A stretch of DNA of 6,307 bases from Deltaproteobacteria bacterium (lineage in GTDB: Bacteria; Desulfobacterota; Desulfobacteria; Desulfobacterales; SURF-15), in the NCBI GenBank assembly GCA_024644775.1, contig JAHEHB010000328.1, forward strand, positions 1 through 6,307. Direction: 5' to 3'. Below are positions 1 to 5,397 of the stretch, piece after piece; within the stretch, counting starts at the first letter, position 1; each line of letters opens with the position of its first letter. The notes under the pieces are model-generated. The model worked only from the letters and a program-made list of their open reading frames with translations, was not told where the DNA came from and did not search any database. Both the position numbers and the translations under genes were made by a program.

Positions 1-100
1 CGCCATTGACCGTCACATACAAGGATTCTGCAAATGCGGTTGAGGAGCAGACCATCATCAAAAATACACCGCATACCAGCAACCACACTTTCCGATTCAT
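1..100 (-). CDS. Exported protein of unknown function, N-terminal fragment (runs off the left edge)
   Basis: Only the first 33 codons are in the window. The start ATG (complement of 98-100) is preceded by a purine-rich ribosome binding site, AGGGGG, on the minus strand at 106-111. The visible protein begins with a textbook Sec signal peptide: a basic n-region (Asn-Arg-Lys, residues 2-4), a hydrophobic core (about 5-17), a polar c-region and a signal peptidase I site after Ala-Phe-Ala (22-24). The mature chain starts Glu-Ser-Leu-Tyr-Val. Cys10 and Cys18 lie inside the signal, but neither sits in a lipobox, so a lipoprotein is unlikely. The mature part visible (about nine residues) is too short to name a family. 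It has its own promoter region upstream (about 145-186) and lies downstream of a terminator that separates it from the porin gene. I am fairly sure it is a real exported protein; its function is unknown. Confidence 0.72.
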   Translation of the reverse strand, partial: MNRKVWLLVCGVFLMMVCSSTAFAESLYVTVNG

Positions 101-144
101 GTCGTCCCCCTTTTCATGGTTAATCATTTCTATTATCCCGGATG

Positions 145-186
145 TATATTTCGTAAACCGAAACCATTTTCAAATCACGATGTCAA
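145..186 (-). promoter_or_regulatory. Candidate sigma-70 promoter of the left-edge exported protein
   Basis: On the minus strand a perfect TTGACA (-35, plus coordinates 181-186) is followed after 17 bp by TTTCGG (158-163), preceded by TG-n as in an extended -10. The -10 match is poor. An alternative in the same stretch is TTGAAA (168-173) with AATATA (145-150), also 17 bp apart. Either would leave a short 5' leader of roughly 40-50 nt before the ATG at 100. A short inverted repeat TTTCG/CGAAA overlaps the first -10 candidate. Which pair is used cannot be decided from sequence. Confidence 0.35.
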
Positions 187-206
187 TCCATTTAGCATAT
201 CATATT

Positions 207-218
207 TGGGTGAACCCA
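207..218. repeat. Short dyad TGGGTGAACCCA upstream of the left-edge promoter
   Basis: Five-base arms, TGGGT and ACCCA, are separated by GA. The dyad lies about 20 bp upstream of the TTGACA box at 181-186, where an activator could bind. It is short enough to arise by chance, so this is only a possible operator. Confidence 0.2.
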
Positions 219-229
219 TTTGGCCCCCC

Positions 230-268
230 AAAAAAGAAACCCGCCCAATTTGGGCGGGTTTCTTTTTT
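230..268 (-). terminator. Intrinsic terminator of the porin gene (symmetric, may work in both directions)
   Basis: A 17-bp perfect stem has arms at 230-246 and 252-268 and a 5-nt loop. The core is GGGCGGG/CCCGCCC, and the outer part is an A-rich arm pairing with a T-rich arm, so transcripts from either strand end in a U-run after the GC stem. It starts 22 bp past the porin stop codon (290-292) and lies before the promoter of the next minus-strand gene. It should insulate the left-edge gene from porin transcription. Confidence 0.92.
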
Positions 269-289
269 CTCAGGCTTAAAGCCGGTTGT

Positions 290-1570
290 TTACCAGGTGA
301 GCTGCAGTTGACCGATGACACCTTGTGCATTATCAGAGTCAACGCCGTCAAAATCCGGGTTGCTCATATTGTAGCCAACTCTCACGGTGGTGTTCGGTAA
401 GCAGTCCCACAGGAGACCCACGTTAAATACGGAAACATTGTCTAAAATAGTGAGCGCATCATCGTTCGGTGTCAGGTACATGAAGCCGGCTTGTACCATA
501 AACTTTTCCAGAAATCTATACTGGCCGTACAATTGGAACCCGATGGAACCGGCACTGTTTCCGGAGGGATCAAATTCCGGTATCCCTTTCGCGGTGCCGC
601 CGGTGACATTGGCAATGCCCTGCAGGGTACCGAAGGTATCGGCAAATCCGGATTCCCGGTCCATGGGTGACCAGGAACCGGAATCGGTAAGACCGGTAAC
701 CTGTGTTTCAGTCGCTGCATCGGAATAGGAGTCTGCCCAGAAAAATTCACCGCCCAGAGTCAGATTCGGCAGTATATTTGCCTTGGCATCTAAGTATAGC
801 TGAATCCCTTTGGCATCGACGGTACTGCCGGTGGGACCACTACCGCCGTCGCCAAAGAAGGCATCGAGCTCTCCATTGAAGGCAAACATCCCAAAGTTAA
901 ACGACCCAAAAAAGCCGAACGCTCCGGGTGAATTGTCTTCGTTGGTTCCGTCATTGATTTGGGCAAGGAGAACACCGGCACTCCAGTTATCGGCTTTGTA
1001 GGTGGCCTGCCCGCCGTAGAAATCGACGTCGTCGTTGTCACCACTGTCATTGAGACTGCCGCTTTCATCGATCTTTGAATAGGCCAGATCAACGACGACC
1101 GGCAGTTTGAGTCGCAGGACAAAACCGAATTGGTTCTGATCCACCACGATCTGATTGCCAAAAGAGGTAAAGGCCTGACCGGCATTTAGAATAAAATAAT
1201 CTCTTTCCCACCGGGCATAGGCACGGTCGACCTGGATCTGCCTATCGGAATCGACGTTTGAAGACGACCCCCGGTTCCAGCCTCTATTGGTGGAGGTTTG
1301 TTGACCCCACTGGACTTCTGCCAGGTCGATCCGGAAGTGAGCGGAAAGGCCTTCAGCAACCTGGATCTTGCCGCCAAGCCGAAAGCGCTGATCCCAGTAC
1401 TGCCGCTCGTCGTCCGGCTGCGCGTCGTCGTCGTAGTCGCTGAAGTTCTCATCATACCGAGCGCGGACACGGTAGGAACCGTCCAGGCTGAGACGGTCCT
1501 CCGCATACGCACTGGCAACCATACCGGCGACAAAAAAGAGTGCCAGTGTTACCACGAATAGTTTCTTCAT
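290..1570 (-). CDS. Porin-like outer-membrane beta-barrel protein
   Basis: The product is 426 aa with a signal peptide: Lys-Lys at 2-3, a hydrophobic core at about 4-18, and a cleavage site after Ala-Tyr-Ala (21-23). The mature chain alternates short amphipathic strands with polar Asp/Gly/Asn/Ser-rich loops and ends in Leu-Thr-Trp. A C-terminal aromatic is the usual outer-membrane assembly signal recognised by the Bam machinery. Strands are recognisable at about 64-86, 114-132, 148-166, 184-204, 222-240, 256-280, 344-366 and 380-400. I take it to be a general porin or solute channel; the substrate cannot be told. The start at 1570 is chosen because AGGAGG (1579-1584) sits 8 nt upstream and the signal peptide begins there. 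An in-frame ATG at 1594 would place that ribosome binding site inside the gene. Residues 40-60 are strikingly acidic. The gene has its own promoter and terminator, so it is probably monocistronic and well expressed. Confidence 0.85.
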   Translation of the reverse strand: MKKLFVVTLALFFVAGMVASAYAEDRLSLDGSYRVRARYDENFSDYDDDAQPDDERQYWDQRFRLGGKIQVAEGLSAHFRIDLAEVQWGQQTSTNRGWNRGSSSNVDSDRQIQVDRAYARWERDYFILNAGQAFTSFGNQIVVDQNQFGFVLRLKLPVVVDLAYSKIDESGSLNDSGDNDDVDFYGGQATYKADNWSAGVLLAQINDGTNEDNSPGAFGFFGSFNFGMFAFNGELDAFFGDGGSGPTGSTVDAKGIQLYLDAKANILPNLTLGGEFFWADSYSDAATETQVTGLTDSGSWSPMDRESGFADTFGTLQGIANVTGGTAKGIPEFDPSGNSAGSIGFQLYGQYRFLEKFMVQAGFMYLTPNDDALTILDNVSVFNVGLLWDCLPNTTVRVGYNMSNPDFDGVDSDNAQGVIGQLQLTW

Positions 1571-1578
1571 CTGTTTTT

Positions 1579-1584
1579 CCTCCT
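1579..1584 (-). promoter_or_regulatory. Ribosome binding site that sets the porin start
   Basis: A perfect AGGAGG on the minus strand lies 8 nt before the ATG at 1568-1570. It decides against the longer reading frame starting at 1594, which would add eight Gln/Glu/Lys-rich residues ahead of the signal peptide. Confidence 0.9.
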
Positions 1585-1606
1585 GTTGTTTCATGAATTT
1601 TAAATT

Positions 1607-1652
1607 AACCGAATACTTTCATCTGTAAAAACCGAATCGCTTCACCTTTTAT
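1607..1652. repeat. Two imperfect 23-bp direct repeats in the porin 5' leader
   Basis: The units are 1607-1629 and 1630-1652. Each begins with AACCGAAT, and both carry TTCA at unit positions 12-15; I count 16 of 23 identical positions. They lie in the untranslated leader between the predicted promoter and the ribosome binding site. They could be a protein-binding or RNA-structure element, or a chance duplication. A related AACCGAA occurs at 156-162 in the promoter region of the left-edge exported gene. Confidence 0.35.
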
Positions 1653-1684
1653 CGCTACTTCCCCGCATCCCCCCTTTCATGAGA

Positions 1685-1699
1685 TCGAATTTTATTCGA
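1685..1699. repeat. Inverted repeat at the predicted porin transcription start
   Basis: Six-base arms TCGAAT (1685-1690) and ATTCGA (1694-1699) flank a 3-nt spacer. The element covers the expected start point just downstream of the -10 candidate at 1705-1710. A repressor operator is possible, but no regulator is encoded nearby and the arms are short. Confidence 0.25.
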
Positions 1700-1704
1700 A
1701 TATC

Positions 1705-1733
1705 CCTAAATCACAGTTTTTTTCCGGTGTCAA
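1705..1733 (-). promoter_or_regulatory. Candidate sigma-70 promoter of the porin gene
   Basis: On the minus strand a perfect TTGACA (-35, 1728-1733) is followed by a 17-bp spacer and TTTAGG (1705-1710), which is preceded by TG-A, an extended -10 arrangement. The -10 hexamer matches TATAAT at only three positions. The perfect -35, the optimal spacing, the TG dinucleotide and the adjacent A/T-tract array compensate. Transcription would start near 1698, giving a leader of about 125-130 nt. Confidence 0.55.
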
Positions 1734-1737
1734 CAAA

Positions 1738-1768
1738 TTTTTTTAAAAAATCGACTTTTTTTAAAAAA
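1738..1768 (-). promoter_or_regulatory. Tandem A/T-tract array upstream of the porin -35 (UP-element-like)
   Basis: The 13-bp block TTTTTTTAAAAAA occurs twice (1738-1750 and 1756-1768), separated by TCGAC. It starts 5 bp upstream of the TTGACA box. Runs of A and T at this position are the classic binding site for the alpha C-terminal domains of RNA polymerase and also bend DNA. The repeat period is 18 bp. The stretch lies between gatB and the porin gene and has no GC-rich stem, so it is not a standard terminator for gatB. Confidence 0.5.
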
Positions 1769-1793
1769 TTTTATATTAATTAAAAACAACAAG

Positions 1794-3230
1794 TTATTTC
1801 TTTTCCTGAAACTTTTCCTTTAAAATTTCGTTCACCAACTTCGGATTCGCTTTTCCCCGGGTCTCTTTCATTACCTGACCCACGAAAAAGCCAAGCAGTT
1901 TCGTTTTCCCATTTCGATAGTCCTGGACCTCCGCAGAGTAATGAGACAGTACGTTTTCGACAACCGCTTCAAGTTCCGATCGGTCTGTAACCTGTAGCAG
2001 CCCCTTTTCCTCTACAATCTCCTTTGGCGGTTTCCCGGTTTGCGCCATCTCATCAAAAACCGTTTTGGCGATCTTGCCACTGATTGTCCCGAATTCGATC
2101 AGCTTTAGCAGGTCCGCAAGATGTTCGGGAGAAATGTCAGATGCCTCAATGGCCTTACCCCGGGCGTTTAAATACCCCAGCAGGGAGCCCATCACCCAGT
2201 TACTCACCTGTTTGGCATTGGGATAGGCCTTTACGCATGCTTCAAAATAATCGGCAAGTTCTCGAGTGACGGTCAACACTTGGGCATCATAAGACGGAAG
2301 ACCATATTCCGTGATGAATCGTTCTTTTTTTTCTTCCGGAAGCTCCGGAAGCTGTTTTCGGATTCCTTCGATTAAACTTTTTTCTATGACGAGCGGCAAT
2401 AGGTCCGGATCCGGAAAATAGCGATAATCATGCGCCTCTTCCTTACCCCTCATGGATAGGGTCTTTTTCGTATCCGGATTCCAGAGTCTCGTTTCCTGCA
2501 CCACCGGGTCACCGTCCAAGAGGCGTTCCACCTGGCGACGAATTTCAAACCGAAGCGCTTCTTCCACATGTTTAAAAGAATTTAAATTTTTGATTTCCGT
2601 GCGTGTTCCCAAGGTATCAACTCCTTTGGGTCGAACCGATACATTGGCATCACACCGAAAACTTCCCTCTTCCATATTGCCATCGCTGATGCCAAGATAA
2701 CGGAGAATGGACCGCAATTGCCTCAAATACAAACCGGCTTCCTCCGGAGAGTTAAGGTCCGGCTCACTAACGATTTCCATGAGAGGAACCCCGGTTCGAT
2801 TGAAATCCACTCGACTCAACGAACGATCCGGCTCGTGTATAAGCTTGCCGGCGTCTTCTTCCATATGGATCCGGGTGATACCGATCCGCTTTTTATTACC
2901 GTTTATTTCAACATCCACAAATCCATTTTCAGCGATGGGCAATTCGTATTGGGAAATCTGATATCCCTTTGGTAAATCCGGATAGAAGTAATTTTTACGC
3001 GCAAATCGACTTTCGTTGGAAACGTGGCAATGGCTGGCAATGGCCATCGCCAGTGTGAAGTCAACCACTTTCTTGTTTAAAACCGGGAGGACACCCGGCA
3101 TGCCCAGACAAATCGGGCAGGTATGGGTGTTTGGAGGGGCGCCGAATTCAGTGGAGCAGCCACAAAAAATCTTCGTCTGCGTCTTCAACTGCGCGTGAAC
3201 TTCCAGCCCAATTACCGGTTCAAATTCCAT
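1794..3230 (-). CDS. gatB: Asp-tRNA(Asn)/Glu-tRNA(Gln) amidotransferase subunit B
   Basis: This is the tRNA-binding and kinase subunit of the cytoplasmic GatCAB complex. It phosphorylates the side-chain carboxylate of mischarged Glu-tRNA(Gln) or Asp-tRNA(Asn), which is then amidated with ammonia supplied by GatA. The 478-aa length matches the usual 470-480. The family hallmarks are all present: Ile-Gly-Leu-Glu-Val-His near the N-terminus (7-12), a zinc-type Cys set (Cys23, Cys25, Cys38, Cys41), the [18 protein letters not shown] block (77-94), and the GatB signature [12 protein letters not shown] (141-152). The C-terminal third (about 330-478) is the helical YqeY-like tail domain that grips tRNA. 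The reading frame is intact. The ribosome binding site is weak (AGG about 9 nt upstream). gatC and gatA are not adjacent: upstream lies a divergent intergenic region, downstream the porin. No GC-rich terminator follows the stop, so some read-through into the porin leader is possible. Confidence 0.97.
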   Translation of the reverse strand: MEFEPVIGLEVHAQLKTQTKIFCGCSTEFGAPPNTHTCPICLGMPGVLPVLNKKVVDFTLAMAIASHCHVSNESRFARKNYFYPDLPKGYQISQYELPIAENGFVDVEINGNKKRIGITRIHMEEDAGKLIHEPDRSLSRVDFNRTGVPLMEIVSEPDLNSPEEAGLYLRQLRSILRYLGISDGNMEEGSFRCDANVSVRPKGVDTLGTRTEIKNLNSFKHVEEALRFEIRRQVERLLDGDPVVQETRLWNPDTKKTLSMRGKEEAHDYRYFPDPDLLPLVIEKSLIEGIRKQLPELPEEKKERFITEYGLPSYDAQVLTVTRELADYFEACVKAYPNAKQVSNWVMGSLLGYLNARGKAIEASDISPEHLADLLKLIEFGTISGKIAKTVFDEMAQTGKPPKEIVEEKGLLQVTDRSELEAVVENVLSHYSAEVQDYRNGKTKLLGFFVGQVMKETRGKANPKLVNEILKEKFQEKK

Positions 3231-3285
3231 CGAGATCTACCTGCATTACGTCATCATTTCAGCGACCGGTCTTCTGCCATTTCAA

Positions 3286-3381
3286 AATTATGAATTCTTA
3301 ATTTTTAATTGTAAATAAAGGCATGCTATCGTTTTAAAAAATAGACAGATTACATTAATTCATAATTCAACATTAAAAATT
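3286..3381. repeat. Pair of AT-rich inverted-repeat modules
   Basis: AATTATGAATT at 3286-3296 recurs as its complement at 3357-3367, and AATTTTTAAT at 3300-3309 recurs as its complement at 3372-3381. The two modules keep the same order on both sides (A B then A' B') instead of mirroring (A B then B' A'), so they do not form one simple hairpin. The sequence is almost pure A/T, which raises the chance level, yet two modules with similar spacing is more than I expect by accident. It could be a degenerate intergenic repeat family or paired binding sites. Confidence 0.4.
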
Positions 3382-3395
3382 TCAAACATGTTTGA
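3382..3395. repeat. Perfect 14-bp palindrome TCAAACATGTTTGA
   Basis: The two halves are exact reverse complements with no spacer, a shape typical of sites bound by dimeric regulators. It lies about 150 bp upstream of gatB and 215 bp upstream of the acyltransferase, in the shared divergent spacer. No regulator gene is in the window. Confidence 0.4.
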
Positions 3396-3405
3396 TTAGT
3401 GTTTG

Positions 3406-3434
3406 GTGTTTCGTGTATTTAAAATACAAAACAC
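3406..3434. repeat. Bulged hairpin in the divergent spacer
   Basis: GTGTTT (3406-3411) pairs with AAACAC (3429-3434), and TGTATTT (3414-3420) pairs with AAATACA (3422-3428), leaving a 2-nt CG bulge. The innermost pairs must open to form a loop. It is not followed by a T-run, so a terminator is unlikely. It may be an operator or a remnant of a repeat. Confidence 0.35.
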
Positions 3435-3541
3435 TCTCGTCAAAAAGTCACTATTCTCACTTATTACGAGAACATCAAGGCTAATAGGCTTAAAATATCA
3501 TGTTTCCGCAATGTTTAAGGATGTTGAACAATCTTCATTGC

Positions 3542-3581
3542 AAAGTCAAGTCCTATCATCGGCAAAAAAGAAATTGACTTT
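3542..3581. repeat. Inverted repeat AAAGTCAA / TTGACTTT upstream of the acyltransferase
   Basis: Exact 8-bp arms (3542-3549 and 3574-3581) are separated by 24 nt. The right arm contains TTGACT, but a -10 at proper spacing would fall on the start codon region, so it is a poor -35. The element ends 28 bp before the start codon, where an operator or leader hairpin could act on the polysaccharide cluster. Confidence 0.3.
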
Positions 3582-3609
3582 AGCTATTTGATATGAATTA
3601 AGAAATCTT

Positions 3610-4155
3610 ATGACAAGCTTCCGTGCAACGATGACGGCCGCTCAATTAGAGGCTGCCATCGCAAAAGCAAAACGGTATCCCCATAAAAAGGTTCACAAAG
3701 GGGCGTTGATTATTTCTCCAAAGGCATATGACACATCCACAAGAGAGACCAACCTTGTCATAAGCCCTTACTGTTTTCTCGATTGTACAGGCGCCATCCA
3801 CATCGGGCCCGGGTGCAACATCGGATCGCGGTCGCGCATTTATACCCACGACACCATTCATTTGGGAAAACAGCCGCTCTTTGAATTGGAGGAAACGTTT
3901 GGGGTGCTCTGGCAGGATAAATACATCGGAGCAGATGTCTGGATCCATGCCGGCGCCATCGTATTGTATCAAGTCACCCACATACCGGATGGTGTGATTC
4001 TGGGAGCGGGATCGGTACTTACAAAGAATCCGGACGCCTATGAGATATGGGCCGGAAATCCCGCAAAAAAAATCGGAATCCGCAAGGAAACGGATATGGC
4101 GACCATACAAAAGATTGTGTCACAGAAAGGTTTTTCTCTTGAAGATATGTCATAA
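3610..4155 (+). CDS. Hexapeptide-repeat (left-handed beta-helix) acyltransferase, polysaccharide-modifying type
   Basis: The 181-aa product resembles the WcaF/LacA-type acetyltransferases that move an acetyl group from acetyl-CoA onto a sugar. A short helical N-terminus (about 1-25) precedes the beta-helix coils (about 48-88 and 104-140). Those coils are built from hexapeptide steps such as Ile-Gly-Pro-Gly-Cys-Asn and Leu-Gly-Ala-Gly-Ser-Val. His80 in Tyr-Thr-His-Asp is the likely catalytic base, and residues 82-104 form the loop that usually follows it. The C-terminal coil ends in Trp-Ala-Gly-Asn-Pro-Ala-Lys (147-153), the standard acetyl-CoA-side motif. The start at 3610 is the first ATG after an in-frame stop at 3589-3591. 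Its ribosome binding site is weak (AAG about 8 nt upstream). A later ATG at 3631 has none. It sits 42 bp before a glycosyltransferase gene and probably decorates the glycan built by its neighbours. The acyl group and acceptor cannot be told from sequence. Confidence 0.88.
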   Translation: MTSFRATMTAAQLEAAIAKAKRYPHKKVHKGALIISPKAYDTSTRETNLVISPYCFLDCTGAIHIGPGCNIGSRSRIYTHDTIHLGKQPLFELEETFGVLWQDKYIGADVWIHAGAIVLYQVTHIPDGVILGAGSVLTKNPDAYEIWAGNPAKKIGIRKETDMATIQKIVSQKGFSLEDMS

Positions 4156-4197
4156 TATCGATATCACGGCGCTAAATGCCTAATTCTGGAATCTCAC

Positions 4198-5397
4198 ATG
4201 CCGCGAAACGCCACCTTTAACATATTAATGTACTGTCACGATACCTATGGGTTGGGGCACATCCGCAGGACACTGGCGATTGCCAATCATTTGAGAAGAA
4301 AAAACGTCAATGTGCTCATCCTGACCGGTTCCCCGATTGTTGGCCGGTTTTCCTTTCCAGAACAAATCGATTTTGTAAGAATTCCGGGAATGATTAAAAA
4401 GACAAATGAAGAGTATCTTCCGCTTTCCATTAAAATTAATGCAAAGCATGCATTGGATATCCGCAAAAATATCATTACCGCCACCGCCAAAACATTTCAA
4501 CCCCAACTATTCATTGTGGACAAAGAACCCCTCGGCCTAAAAAAAGAGATCTTGCCGACCCTCCAATGGCTGAAACGTTGCCTTCCCAAAACCCGGACCA
4601 TATTGGGGCTGCGGGATGTGATGGACGATGCCGCCGCCGTTCGGAAAGACTGGAAGGAAAAAGGCGTCTATGAGACGCTGGAACATTTTTACAATGAAAT
4701 ATGGATTTACGGTATAAAAGAATATTATGACCCAATCAAGGAATATGCCATCCCGGGTCCCATCAGCCAAAAAATGGTTTTTACCGGTTATATTCCACGA
4801 AAAACGCCTGATGAAAAAGCGGTTCGGCAAATAAGAAGAGAACAGGATGTAAAAAATCAGGAAAAGATGGTGGTGGTCACCACCGGCGGCGGCGGCGATG
4901 GCTATCCCGTTATGGATGCCTTTTTATCCATGCTGGAAACCGAGTCTCGTCCATTTCCGTTCAAAAGCATATTGATCACGGGACCTTTCATGCCCGGCCA
5001 GGAGCGCAAGGAAATCTTCGATCGAGCCAGGCGGCTTGGAATCAGAACTTACCGGTTCTATCGGTGGATGGAAAAAATCCTGGCGGCGGCGGATCTCGTC
5101 GTGGCCATGGGCGGTTATAATACCGTCTGTGAGGTCTTGACTCAAAAAACCCCTGCCTTAATCATCCCAAGGGAAAATCCCCGCAAAGAGCAACTCATTC
5201 GATCTCAGGTTCTGCAGAGCCAGGGATTTATCGACTACATCCCCTGGCATGCGTTATCCCGCGGAAAACTCAAAAGAGAGATTATGCGTATGTTGGAACA
5301 TCCGAAACCGTACCAAGAAGCGATGGTGCATTTCCGGTTGACGGGATTCGATGTCATGTCCCAGCGCCTGCAGAACATCAGGAACAAAAAAGAATGA
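4198..5397 (+). CDS. GT-B glycosyltransferase, MurG-like / COG4671 type
   Basis: The 399-aa product has a two-domain GT-B architecture. The N-terminal Rossmann domain opens with His-Asp-Thr-Tyr-Gly-Leu-Gly-His-Ile-Arg-Arg (14-24), the glycine loop and His typical of predicted glycosyltransferases related to MurG and GT28. The C-terminal nucleotide-sugar domain starts near 223 with Val-Val-Thr-Thr-Gly-Gly-Gly-Gly-Asp-Gly (226-235). It carries Met-Gly-Gly-Tyr-Asn-Thr-Val-Cys-Glu-Val-Leu (304-314) and Pro-Arg-Glu-Asn-Pro-Arg-Lys-Glu-Gln (324-332), which correspond to the donor-binding GGxxT-xxE and PRxxPRxEQ elements. No signal peptide or membrane helix is visible, so it acts on the cytoplasmic side. 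A modest ribosome binding site (GGA, 7 nt spacing) precedes the ATG. The stop overlaps the next start (ATGA). Donor sugar and acceptor are unknown. The context suggests an exopolysaccharide or lipid-linked glycan rather than peptidoglycan. Confidence 0.88.
   Translation: MPRNATFNILMYCHDTYGLGHIRRTLAIANHLRRKNVNVLILTGSPIVGRFSFPEQIDFVRIPGMIKKTNEEYLPLSIKINAKHALDIRKNIITATAKTFQPQLFIVDKEPLGLKKEILPTLQWLKRCLPKTRTILGLRDVMDDAAAVRKDWKEKGVYETLEHFYNEIWIYGIKEYYDPIKEYAIPGPISQKMVFTGYIPRKTPDEKAVRQIRREQDVKNQEKMVVVTTGGGGDGYPVMDAFLSMLETESRPFPFKSILITGPFMPGQERKEIFDRARRLGIRTYRFYRWMEKILAAADLVVAMGGYNTVCEVLTQKTPALIIPRENPRKEQLIRSQVLQSQGFIDYIPWHALSRGKLKREIMRMLEHPKPYQEAMVHFRLTGFDVMSQRLQNIRNKKE

Larger units (their letters stand above)
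3231..3609. other. AT-rich divergent intergenic region without a convincing gene
   Basis: This 379-bp stretch separates gatB (minus) from the polysaccharide cluster (plus) and should hold promoters for both. The best gatB candidate is TTGAAA, 18 bp, TGAAAT on the minus strand (about 3258-3287), of modest quality. For the plus-strand cluster I see only weak candidates, such as TATCAT at 3554-3559 without a good -35. The region carries several palindromic elements, listed separately. An open frame at 3403-3591 (62 codons) has no ribosome binding site, starts inside a hairpin and shows no recognisable family, so I do not call it a gene. Confidence 0.6.

Noticed and set aside
790..1533. Overlapping minus-strand frames inside the porin gene (790-1185 and 1186-1533)
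   Set aside because: They are out-of-frame readings of the porin coding sequence with low-complexity Ser/Thr/Pro/Arg composition and no start signals.
1571..1594. Eight-residue upstream extension of the porin from an ATG at 1594
   Set aside because: It would bury the perfect AGGAGG inside the gene and place polar residues before the signal peptide. The start at 1570 fits far better.
1738..1768. A/T-tract array as an intrinsic terminator for gatB
   Set aside because: It has no GC-rich stem, and the T-run/A-run pairs would make a very weak hairpin. The position next to TTGACA fits an upstream promoter element better.
3403..3591. Open frame of 62 codons in the divergent spacer, in the same frame as the acyltransferase
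   Set aside because: No ribosome binding site, it begins inside an inverted repeat, the composition is like the surrounding A/T-rich spacer and no family is recognisable. The stop at 3589-3591 separates it from the acyltransferase.
3231..3609. JUMPstart/ops element of the kind found ahead of some polysaccharide operons
   Set aside because: I looked for GGCGGTAG-like sequence upstream of the glycan cluster and did not find it.
3646..4110. 154-codon minus-strand open frame opposite the acyltransferase
   Set aside because: It is a shadow of a clearly recognisable hexapeptide-repeat protein on the plus strand and has no plausible domain of its own.
4155..4164. Palindrome ATATCGATAT just after the acyltransferase stop
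   Set aside because: Ten bases of alternating A/T around CG is close to chance level, and no T-run follows.
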